This document shows positions 7,993-15,195 of a DNA stretch of 15,223 nucleotides, in pieces. A program made the translations under genes and the position numbers. The notes beneath the pieces were generated by a model, which saw only the letters and a program-made list of their open reading frames with translations, had not been told where the DNA came from and made no database searches. Position 1 is the first letter of the stretch. Each line of letters starts with the position of its first letter. Origin of the DNA: UBA7359 sp964392105. Its GTDB lineage: Bacteria; Pseudomonadota; Gammaproteobacteria; Eutrophobiales; Eutrophobiaceae. The stretch is from NCBI GenBank assembly GCA_964392105.1, contig CAYMPA010000065.1, forward strand, positions 1 to 15,223, written 5' to 3'.

Positions 7993-8847
7993 ATGATTTA
8001 TAATGGTATCAAGGACGTTAGTGTTTATACGGATTTTAGTGAAATTAACCGATTAAAGAGTCAGGCTAGTAAAAATCCTGATGAAGCCCTGGAAAAAGTA
8101 GCGCGCCAGTTTGAATCACTTTTCACTCAAACATTGTTAAAGAATATGCGTGATACACAATTTTCTGAAGATTCATTATTTGATAATGATCAATCTCGTA
8201 TGTATCAGGATCTGTTTGATAAACAGCTGGCTAATAATCTCTCCAGTAAAAAGGGGATTGGTCTGGCTGATATGATGATTCGACAACTAAGCCGAAATCC
8301 AGTTGTGTCCAAACCTCAACTACATGGAGTCAGTAATACCTACCAATCAGTAGCAGCTCAGGTGCATCCTGCAGTGAATATGGATATTTCGCAAACTAAT
8401 CAGTCATTTATAAATAACCTTAAACCACTAGCTAGTAAAGTGGAAGAACAATATAAAATTCCTGCCACAGTTCTGCTTGCTCAGGCCGCCCTGGAAACTG
8501 GTTGGGGAAAACAGATACCCTTAAAGGCAGATGGGGCTAGTAGTCATAATTTATTTGGTATAAAGGCTGGTCATAACTGGGATGGAGATGTAGTTACGAA
8601 ACCTACTACCGAATATTTTAATAACGAGCCTTCTACGATTAACGCTGCCTTCAAGAGTTATTCCAGCTATAAACAAAGTATCGAGGATTATGCTGGGTAT
8701 CTGAGTAATAACAAACGCTATGAATCAGCATTCGAATATAGCGATAACCCAATTAAATTTGTACAGGCTATACATAGTGCCGGGTATGCAACAGATCCAG
8801 AATACTCTAATAAAATCAGTAATATAATAAAGTATGGGTTGCCTTAA
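7993..8847 (+). CDS. flgJ: FlgJ, rod cap with C-terminal peptidoglycan hydrolase (GH73)
   Basis: FlgJ caps the growing rod and opens the peptidoglycan so the rod can pass. The N-terminal rod-binding domain (about 30-100) contains ARQFESLFTQTLLKNMRDTQ and SRMYQDLFDKQLANNLS. A linker of roughly 40 residues follows. The C-terminal GH73 glucosaminidase domain (about 140-284) has PATVLLAQAALETGWGKQI with the probable catalytic Glu at 168, NLFGIKAG, TTEYFNNE and YAGYLSNNKRY. Both domains are intact, the beta/gammaproteobacterial type. A GTG at 7990 immediately precedes the ATG in frame. I prefer the ATG because GAGG at 7982-7985 lies seven bases before it and only four before the GTG. It ends the sigma-54-led block, with 164 bases before flgK. 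Confidence 0.96.
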   Translation: MIYNGIKDVSVYTDFSEINRLKSQASKNPDEALEKVARQFESLFTQTLLKNMRDTQFSEDSLFDNDQSRMYQDLFDKQLANNLSSKKGIGLADMMIRQLSRNPVVSKPQLHGVSNTYQSVAAQVHPAVNMDISQTNQSFINNLKPLASKVEEQYKIPATVLLAQAALETGWGKQIPLKADGASSHNLFGIKAGHNWDGDVVTKPTTEYFNNEPSTINAAFKSYSSYKQSIEDYAGYLSNNKRYESAFEYSDNPIKFVQAIHSAGYATDPEYSNKISNIIKYGLP

Positions 8848-8862
8848 AATGTATGGTCAGGC

Positions 8863-8889
8863 TAAAGAAATAACCTATGCTACCGTTAA
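8863..8889 (+). promoter_or_regulatory. Sigma-28 (FliA)-like promoter for flgKL
   Basis: TAAAGAAA at 8863-8870, an 11-base spacer, then ACCGTTAA at 8882-8889 resembles the flagellar sigma-28 consensus TAAAGTTT-N11-GCCGATAA. The -35 core TAAAG is exact, and the -10 keeps CCG and TAA with two mismatches. Transcription would start just downstream, near 8896, leaving a leader of about 115 bases before flgK. Late expression of hook-filament junction proteins from FliA is common, which supports the reading. The site was found by eye, so a chance match cannot be ruled out. Confidence 0.65.
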
Positions 8890-8909
8890 CACTAAGGTAG
8901 TTGTTTAAT

Positions 8910-8931
8910 GATTCTCCTGTTCAGAATCTTT
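8910..8931 (+). terminator. Weak hairpin plus T-run in flgJ-flgK gap (possible terminator or leader structure)
   Basis: GATTCT (8910-8915) and AGAATC (8923-8928) form a 6-bp stem with a 7-base loop, followed by only three Ts. It is weak for an intrinsic terminator and lies downstream of the proposed flgK promoter, so it would be part of the flgK leader. An overlapping alternative hairpin pairs TTTAC (8929-8933) with GTAAA (8941-8945). A perfect 10-bp palindrome, CTTGATCAAG, follows at 8952-8961. Together these show structure in the leader, but no function can be assigned. Confidence 0.25.
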
Positions 8932-9011
8932 ACCCCGGGAGTAAAATGCTGCTTGATCAAGTTGTTGGATGAAGCGTTTTTTCTACCAGTGCTATCTTAC
9001 GAGGACGACTT

Positions 9012-10928
9012 ATGGCTGTAGGAATGTTAGGTACAGGTATAACTGGACTGTTGGCAAGTCAAAAGGCATTGTCAACTGCCTCCCAAAATATAGCCAATGT
9101 CAATACAGAAGGGTATTCCCGCCAGCGAGTTAATCTCACTACCCAAAATCCTTTTCCCTATGGTTCTTCATTTGTTGGTACAGGAGTAAAGATAGCCGGA
9201 ATAGAGCGGGTTTATGACCAGTTTCTGGTAGATCAGGTTAGAACTGGTAGTTCATCATTAAATCAACTCTCTGAGTTTTATTCTCTTGCATCCCAGGTTG
9301 ATAATATTCTTGCTGATCCGCAAGCTGGTCTTACACCAGGACTTCAAAGTTTTTTTAACGCGGCGCAGGATCTGGCAAATGATCCTTCATCGGCATCAGC
9401 AAGACAGGTTATGTTAAGCGAAGCGGAAACATTAGCTAGTCGTTTTCACTATCTTAATAATCGTATCGATGATATTGATAGAGCCGTAAACAGTGATATA
9501 AGAAATGTAGTCGCGGAAATAAATGGCATTACAAATTCAATAGCAAATGTCAATAAACAAATTGGCGAACTGAGAAGTCAGGGTAGCGGTGAGCCGAATG
9601 ATGTATTGGATCAAAGAGACATTTTGCTCAAATCCTTGGGTGATAAGATAGGTATTACAACTGTATACCAGGATGATGGTAGTGTTAATGTCTTTGTCGG
9701 GAATGGACAGGCCGTAGTTGCAGGATATGAATCCAATAAACTTTCTGTATTGAAGGATCAATTTGACCCTGCTAAAGCAAGCATTGGCTATGAACTTGGT
9801 AGTTCCGTTGTTAATGTCACCTCACAGTTATCCGGTGGAAAGCTAGGTGGTTTTTTACAGTATCGAAGCGAATTATCCGATACCATGAAAAATTCACTGG
9901 GTCTACTGGCAACAGGTTTGAGCGAGACTTTTAATAAGCAACATCAGAATGGTCTAGACTTGAATGGGGATATGGGGACCAATTTTTTTGCCGATTTGAG
10001 CACTATTACACCAAAAGTATTAGCTGCACGAAGTAATAGTACTCTCAGTCCAGCAAATATTAGCACCAATATTACAGATATTGATTCGTTGACAGATAGC
10101 AATTACACACTACGGCGTAATGGTTCTGTCTACTCTCTAACGCGTGAATCTGATAATTTTGTTCATACATTTACTACTTTTCCAGGTGGAAATGAGGTGG
10201 TTGATGGTGTTCGCTATACATTAAACGGCGGTACTATTGCTGATGGTGATCGCTTCCTGATTCAACCGGTAAGGTCAGGTGCTGCCGATATTGCTGTGGC
10301 TATTACTGATCCAGCGAAAATAGCAGCAGCCTCTCCAATCAGGGCCATGGCAGACATAAATAACATCGGTTCAGCGAAAGTAACATCCTACAAGGTTACT
10401 GATTCAACGTTGTATACCGCTGATACATATAATATTACCCTTGCATCTCCAACAACTTATGAAGTTAGAAACAGTGCTAATACTCTGGTTGCTAATGGCA
10501 CATATACAAATGGTGCAGATATTTCATTTAACGGGGTAAATATTTCAATTTCAGGATCGGCAGACGTGGGTGATATTTTTACAATAGAACCAAATACTAA
10601 TGGTATTGGTGACAATAGTAACATGTTGAGTCTAGCTGGTCTTCGACTTGAAAATACCCTTATAAGAGGATCGGTGAGTTATCAAGGACTTTATGGCCAG
10701 ATGGTTGTAGATGTGGGGACAAAAACTCGACAGGCAGAAATTAATTCACAGGCGCAAGAAGGACTATTAAATCAGGCCATTGCTGCTCGTGAGGAAAAAT
10801 CAGGTGTTAATCTTGATGAAGAAGCAGCAGATTTGATTAAATATCAACAGTTATATCAGGCATCAGCACAAATAATTTCTGTTGCAGATACTACGTTTCA
10901 GTCTTTAATCGGTATACTCCGGAGGTAA
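9012..10928 (+). CDS. flgK: FlgK, hook-filament junction protein 1 (HAP1)
   Basis: FlgK forms the first ring of the junction between hook and filament. The 638-residue protein has the axial D0 N-terminus with ASQKALSTASQNIANVNTEG at about 15-34 and YSRQRVNL after it. Helical D1 segments follow (130-215, including NDVLDQRDILLKSLG), and the D0 C-terminal helix contains NLDEEAADLIKYQQLYQASA at about 600-619. It is longer than the 547-residue enterobacterial form. The extra length is a Ser/Thr/Asn-rich, beta-type region (about 345-530) with two copies of a roughly 60-residue module, at 363-424 and 471-530; the second clearly resembles a segment of FlgL. GAGG at 9001-9004 is seven bases before the ATG. 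flgL follows after four bases. Confidence 0.96.
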   Translation: MAVGMLGTGITGLLASQKALSTASQNIANVNTEGYSRQRVNLTTQNPFPYGSSFVGTGVKIAGIERVYDQFLVDQVRTGSSSLNQLSEFYSLASQVDNILADPQAGLTPGLQSFFNAAQDLANDPSSASARQVMLSEAETLASRFHYLNNRIDDIDRAVNSDIRNVVAEINGITNSIANVNKQIGELRSQGSGEPNDVLDQRDILLKSLGDKIGITTVYQDDGSVNVFVGNGQAVVAGYESNKLSVLKDQFDPAKASIGYELGSSVVNVTSQLSGGKLGGFLQYRSELSDTMKNSLGLLATGLSETFNKQHQNGLDLNGDMGTNFFADLSTITPKVLAARSNSTLSPANISTNITDIDSLTDSNYTLRRNGSVYSLTRESDNFVHTFTTFPGGNEVVDGVRYTLNGGTIADGDRFLIQPVRSGAADIAVAITDPAKIAAASPIRAMADINNIGSAKVTSYKVTDSTLYTADTYNITLASPTTYEVRNSANTLVANGTYTNGADISFNGVNISISGSADVGDIFTIEPNTNGIGDNSNMLSLAGLRLENTLIRGSVSYQGLYGQMVVDVGTKTRQAEINSQAQEGLLNQAIAAREEKSGVNLDEEAADLIKYQQLYQASAQIISVADTTFQSLIGILRR

Positions 10929-10932
10929 ATCG

Positions 10933-12129
10933 ATGAGAGTCTCGACTAGTTTAATAAATTTACGTGCTGTGAATGGAATTCTAGATCAACAGGCGAAGTT
11001 AAGTCAGCTCCAAACGCAGATATCATCTGGTAAGAAGATCATCTCACCCTCTGATGATCCAATTGGTTCAGCAAAGGGGCTCGACATTGATCAGGCAATT
11101 TCAGCGACAGAGCAATTTCAGCGTAATTCAGATATGGCATTTAACAGGTTACAACTGGAAGATAGTGTTTTAAATAGCGTTTCACTGTTACTTAATCGTT
11201 CCAGAGAGGTGGCTATTCAAGGTAATAATTCTTCCATAACTGATAATGATCGAAAATTACTGGCAACAGAATTAAAGCAACGACTGGATGAATTGCTATC
11301 CCTTGCTAATACTCGTGATACCAATGGAGAATACATATATTCTGGTTATCAGGTAATGAAACAACCATTTTCCATGCAATCTAACGGTGGTTTTTCTTAT
11401 TCTGGTGATGACGGTCATCGAATGGTACAGATTTCTCCATCACGAACTATCTCAATGGGGAATACGGGGCGTGATATATTTTTTGAGATTCAAAATGGCA
11501 ATGGTAGTTTTTCCACATCGGCTTCAACCTTAAATTCAGGTACAGGTGTTATTGATGGGGGGGCTCTAGAAAATGGTTCTACTTGGATTAAGGATGATTA
11601 TTCTATCAATTTTATTAGTGATACCAGTTATGAAATTAGAGATGGTAACGGTGGTCTGGTTCAGTCATCATCATATATTGAGGGTGGATCTATAACTTTT
11701 AATGGTATAAACACAAATATAAAAGGAAAACCTATTGCTGGTGATACATTTATGGTGTCGCCAAGTAAGAATCAAAATGTATTTGAAACTATTGACAGCC
11801 TGATTAAATCATTTGAATCGCCTAGTGCCTCCTCAGGACAATCTACGGTATTGAATAATAATATTAATAATTTTCTGAATGACGTTGATCGAGCAATGGA
11901 AAATGTGCTGTCTTATAGATCAAGTGTTGGAGTCCGATTAAATTTAGTAGAAACTCAAAAAGACGTCAATGAAACACATATTATTAACAATAGAGCCACC
12001 TTATCAGATATAAGAGATGTTGATTATGTTAAAGCTATTAGTGATTTAAATTTACAACAGGTTGGTCTAGAGTCAGCACAAAAGTCATATATGAGAATAC
12101 AGGGCTTATCATTGTTTAATTACCTGTAA
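10933..12129 (+). CDS. flgL: FlgL, hook-filament junction protein 3 (HAP3)
   Basis: FlgL is the second junction protein, sitting between FlgK and the flagellin filament. The 398-residue protein has a flagellin-like N-terminal coiled-coil domain: VSTSLINLRAVNGILDQQ, LQTQISSGKKIISPSDDP and AKGLDIDQ. It also has a flagellin-like C-terminus with LNLVETQKDVNETHI and VDYVKAISDLNLQQVGLESA. The middle (about 150-285) is a beta-rich variable region that includes GTGVIDGGALENGSTW and a module (220-280) paralogous to part of FlgK. It is longer than the 317-residue E. coli protein. GGAGGT (10921-10926), overlapping the flgK stop, is a near-perfect ribosome binding site. Its TAA stop directly abuts the stop of the convergent - strand gene. 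Confidence 0.96.
   Translation: MRVSTSLINLRAVNGILDQQAKLSQLQTQISSGKKIISPSDDPIGSAKGLDIDQAISATEQFQRNSDMAFNRLQLEDSVLNSVSLLLNRSREVAIQGNNSSITDNDRKLLATELKQRLDELLSLANTRDTNGEYIYSGYQVMKQPFSMQSNGGFSYSGDDGHRMVQISPSRTISMGNTGRDIFFEIQNGNGSFSTSASTLNSGTGVIDGGALENGSTWIKDDYSINFISDTSYEIRDGNGGLVQSSSYIEGGSITFNGINTNIKGKPIAGDTFMVSPSKNQNVFETIDSLIKSFESPSASSGQSTVLNNNINNFLNDVDRAMENVLSYRSSVGVRLNLVETQKDVNETHIINNRATLSDIRDVDYVKAISDLNLQQVGLESAQKSYMRIQGLSLFNYL
11557..11563 (+). repeat. G7 homopolymer inside flgL
   Basis: Seven consecutive Gs encode the Gly-Gly of VIDGGALENG (about residues 209-210). Such a tract is notable in this moderately AT-rich sequence. A one-base slip would truncate FlgL in its variable region. This may be no more than a GGG-GGG codon pair followed after GAT, or a place where a sequencing indel could arise. 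Confidence 0.9.
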
Positions 12130-15100
12130 CTAATTTATTGCCTCTATAAAATAATTTATAGCATTAATACATTTAAATTCCTTTGTAACTCTATAATCCA
12201 TTTCTTTTATCATAAGTTGAAACTCCTGGTTATTTTTATTCATAACCTCGATTAATACAGCAGGTCGGTAATTTAGCAACAGGTTTTTGCAGCCTTTTAA
12301 CACATCAATTTCCATTTCTTCTACATCAATCTTTATGAAATCAATTTTTAAACCAATTATATTATCCAAACAGGCTACTTCGATATCACCTTTTGTATCT
12401 TCCACTAGATGGCTAGCACCCAGGTTGTTATCTACATTGACTATGCGGTATCTGGCGTTTTTACTTCCAGCACCAATGCCAATATAGTTCATGTCAACAT
12501 TAGTTATGTTATTGAGAGAAAGGTTGATCTTTAGTAGTTTTATTGCCTCGGGGTTAGGTTCAATAGCAATAATCTTTTCTGGATTCATAAAGTTAGAATA
12601 GTAAATAATATGATTGCCAATATTAGCGCCAACCTCCACTATTACAGCTTTATTGCCAATATAATCTTTGATGAATTCAAGCTCCTTAAGTTCGAAATAC
12701 TCACCATGCATTAGTTGACGTTGAATGATGTCAAAAGGGTTAGAAATACTAAAGATATTGTTTTTTTTGTTATATACAAATTGCGTCACTAGATTGTTGT
12801 TGATACAATACTCGCTAAGTTGTTTTTCGACACTATTTCTCCATTGTCTTGCGTCAGCAGATTTAGGTCCAGAAGAATGTAAGCCACGTCTGTTAATAAA
12901 TAGCAATGCCTCAGTCCTAATACATCTGTGCCTGTTCCATACCCTTAAATAATAGTCGAAATCTTCTCCGCAATTCATTTCAACATTAAATAAGTTGCTG
13001 GCAGCGATTGTGGTTTTAACAAAATGGCCCATCTGCAGAGTGTTATATGGGTCATTAATAACAATATCATGGATGTTCTTTGTCTCTGATATTTGACCAG
13101 ATCGGTCATCGACCTGATTGGTTTTATGTTCAAAAGAGGTTATTTTCCCCCAAATAGCATCAAAGTCATTTTCTAGTAAAGACACAATTTCAAATGCATT
13201 AGGAGCCATCAGGTCATCGGCATCAAGAAAAAAAAGCCAGTCAATATTGTTATTGCTGGCATACTCAATAGCCTTATTTCTGGCCATAGATCTACCAATA
13301 TTTCCTTCTGAATCATCAATATGGATATGAATAATGTTTTTAAAAATACCCGGGCTTACACTACAGGCCTTTGCAATTGATTGCTGGCACTGGCTAAATA
13401 TATCAGTATGACCAGGCCCAATTGGTGTTATAACTGCGCATGATGGATGAATAATATTCTTACAGTTATTACCCGTTTTCTCGTAAATAATATCAGTAGC
13501 CAGATGATATTTTTTGTCTTTCATTACACCGTTAGTCGATAATTTTTTATATTCTTGATCGATTGCTCCATTGTTTGATATCGATAGTTGTTGGTTAGCC
13601 AGAGATTTAGCGTTATATAAGCAGGTTTCCCATGTTTCTTTAGTCTGCTTTCTTATTAACCTGACAGAATTATACCAGGGAGTGGTGCTAGTATTATTTA
13701 ACCAGCGCCAGTCAGCTACTTGCGGCAGCATAACAATAGTTGGTATGCCTAATGAACCAGCAATATGTGCTGTAGAATTATCAACAGTAATAACGAGGTC
13801 AAGAGCGGAAATCTTAGCGATAAAGTCATCAAGATCATTTAATGGATCGCTATCTTTCCAGTCCCATATTTTGACACTGTTGTTTGAATTAAAATTAACT
13901 ATTGAATTTTCACAATCGCCATATTGTAGATTAATATAGGATGCGTCTAGATTATGAAGTAATTTATTCCATTCAGTTATTTTGGTGCTTCTATTTATCT
14001 TGTCATAGTATGATTTTCCTCCAAACCAGGACAATCCAATTATAGGCCTATTACCTAGGTTGATAAATCTCTTCTTCCAGATATTTTGTTTTTCCAGATC
14101 TGGTAATAGGTAATGGTCCCTGCTGGGGAAATCACTGGGCTTTTTACGGAGGAAATGAGGTAGTTCTCCAGCGGCAGCGCAATAATCTATATTGTTATCA
14201 CTGATAAATCTTCTTAGAGAATCCTTGCTGTCTGCTTTGATGGTATTTACACTACTGTAGGTATTATTAATTGTCGGGTATAAGCGTTCATCACAGCAAA
14301 TGTAAATAGCTTTAGTATCATTAATCAAGTCAGGTAAACAGGAAAGAAACATTACTACATCGCCAATGCCTTGCTCACCATAGATCAGAATAGATTTATT
14401 GCTTAGTGCCTGTCCATGCCATTCCTTGTTACTGTCTAATACTGGTTCACGTAGAGGTGGGTTAGTTTTCCGGCCGTAACTGTAGCCATCCCAACCCTTG
14501 AGATAGTTTCCTTTAGATAAATGATATAAGCCCATGAGCCACTGAGTAAATGTTTGGTCTCCAGGTATATTGATAGTTTTAGTTAAAATACTATAGTGCT
14601 GCTCAAGGTTTCCTATGTCGCGATAAAGCATTGCCAGTCCGTTTTGTGCTTCGATCATATTAGGATTCAGGGCAATTGCTTTATTAAAATGAAGCATGGC
14701 CTGTTCATGTTCTAGTTTGTCTTTGTAGGCATTGGCGATTTTAAAATGTACAGAGTCTGTATCATTGATTTTTATAGAAGAATTAAATATTGAAATAGCT
14801 TGATCTATATCCCCATTTTCATGGGAGATACTACCTAAGTTAATGTAGGCATCTGAATTATTGCTATCCAGAGTGATCGCTTTTTCAAAACAGGTTTTGG
14901 CAGTTTCGGACTCATCATTGTATTTCAGGCTAATTCCAAGATTGTTGTAGGAAATTGAGGAATCAGGATTTAGTTCTATAGCCTTTTTTAAGTAAGGAAT
15001 TGCCTGATTATGTTGTGATTTTTGTATATATAGGGTCCCTAATAAATAGTTGGCATCAAAATTATCCGGCGCCTTTTTCAGAACGTTTAGATATACTTTT

Positions 15101-15195
15101 TCCGCTTTGTCGTACCTGTTTTTATTATGTAGAGCAATTCCATTGTTTAGAAGCTTTACAATATGGTGAGGTGTTGCTTTTATTGTCAGTGCCAT
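12130..15195 (-). CDS. Multidomain TPR - GT-B glycosyltransferase - GT2 glycosyltransferase - FkbM methyltransferase; candidate flagellar glycosylation enzyme
   Basis: A 1021-residue cytoplasmic-type protein with no signal peptide or membrane segment seen. About five to six TPR units (13-216) are followed by a GT9/GT41-like domain (266-535) with GEQGIGDVVMF, VDNSTAHIAGSLGIPTIVML and DWRWL...TPWY. A GT2-like domain (585-780) has the metal-binding DADD at 658-661, a GNIGRSMARNKAIEYA helix before it, and EDFDYYLRVW at 744-753. An FkbM-type methyltransferase (820-1020) has VEVGANIGNH, IEPNP and IKIDVEEMEIDVLKG. Each family is known; the whole chain on one gene is unusual. Position next to flgL, where Pseudomonas-type genomes keep flagellin glycosylation genes, suggests it glycosylates and O-methylates flagellin or a junction protein. 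It could instead act on surface polysaccharide. It is Asn/Ile/Lys-rich. The ATG at 15193-15195 lacks a clear ribosome binding site, and the frame stays open to the window edge, so the true start could lie further upstream. Confidence 0.85.
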   Translation of the reverse strand: MALTIKATPHHIVKLLNNGIALHNKNRYDKAEKVYLNVLKKAPDNFDANYLLGTLYIQKSQHNQAIPYLKKAIELNPDSSISYNNLGISLKYNDESETAKTCFEKAITLDSNNSDAYINLGSISHENGDIDQAISIFNSSIKINDTDSVHFKIANAYKDKLEHEQAMLHFNKAIALNPNMIEAQNGLAMLYRDIGNLEQHYSILTKTINIPGDQTFTQWLMGLYHLSKGNYLKGWDGYSYGRKTNPPLREPVLDSNKEWHGQALSNKSILIYGEQGIGDVVMFLSCLPDLINDTKAIYICCDERLYPTINNTYSSVNTIKADSKDSLRRFISDNNIDYCAAAGELPHFLRKKPSDFPSRDHYLLPDLEKQNIWKKRFINLGNRPIIGLSWFGGKSYYDKINRSTKITEWNKLLHNLDASYINLQYGDCENSIVNFNSNNSVKIWDWKDSDPLNDLDDFIAKISALDLVITVDNSTAHIAGSLGIPTIVMLPQVADWRWLNNTSTTPWYNSVRLIRKQTKETWETCLYNAKSLANQQLSISNNGAIDQEYKKLSTNGVMKDKKYHLATDIIYEKTGNNCKNIIHPSCAVITPIGPGHTDIFSQCQQSIAKACSVSPGIFKNIIHIHIDDSEGNIGRSMARNKAIEYASNNNIDWLFFLDADDLMAPNAFEIVSLLENDFDAIWGKITSFEHKTNQVDDRSGQISETKNIHDIVINDPYNTLQMGHFVKTTIAASNLFNVEMNCGEDFDYYLRVWNRHRCIRTEALLFINRRGLHSSGPKSADARQWRNSVEKQLSEYCINNNLVTQFVYNKKNNIFSISNPFDIIQRQLMHGEYFELKELEFIKDYIGNKAVIVEVGANIGNHIIYYSNFMNPEKIIAIEPNPEAIKLLKINLSLNNITNVDMNYIGIGAGSKNARYRIVNVDNNLGASHLVEDTKGDIEVACLDNIIGLKIDFIKIDVEEMEIDVLKGCKNLLLNYRPAVLIEVMNKNNQEFQLMIKEMDYRVTKEFKCINAINYFIEAIN
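12144..12161. repeat. AT-rich inverted repeat at the convergent gene ends
   Basis: CTATAAA-ATAA-TTTATAG is a perfect 7-bp inverted repeat with a 4-base loop. It lies inside the last codons of the - strand gene and 15 bases past the flgL stop. There is no intergenic space between the two stop codons, so a terminator for flgL would have to lie inside the opposing gene, and this is the nearest dyad. The stem is weak and lacks a following T-run, so terminator function is doubtful. Confidence 0.3.
12761..12768 (-). repeat. A8 tract (coding strand) between GT2 and FkbM domains
   Basis: Eight Ts on the + strand are eight As in the - strand gene, encoding Lys-Lys and part of Asn at residues 810-812. 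The tract falls in the linker between the GT2 and FkbM domains, so a one-base slip would remove the methyltransferase but leave both glycosyltransferases. Slippage is possible in such runs but is not shown by one sequence. Confidence 0.9.
13228..13235 (-). repeat. T8 tract (coding strand) just before the GT2 DADD motif
   Basis: Eight As on the + strand are eight Ts in the - strand gene, encoding Leu-Phe-Phe at residues 655-657 immediately before Leu and the DADD metal-binding motif. A slip here would cut off the GT2 active site and the methyltransferase. The hydrophobic strand before the DXD motif is normally Phe/Leu-rich, so the tract may simply reflect codon choice. Confidence 0.9.

Noticed and set aside
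8895..8945. Intrinsic terminator after flgJ
   Set aside because: The best stem is 6 bp with three Ts; too weak to call with confidence, and it falls after the probable flgK start site. It is listed only as a low-confidence structure.
13571..13939. 122-codon + strand open frame inside the glycosyltransferase gene
   Set aside because: It overlaps the conserved GT-B motif region on the other strand and has no family features. It is a shadow frame.
12130..15195. Splitting the - strand gene into separate genes or calling a frameshift
   Set aside because: The frame is continuous through all four domains with plausible linkers and no internal stop, so a single fused gene is the simplest reading.
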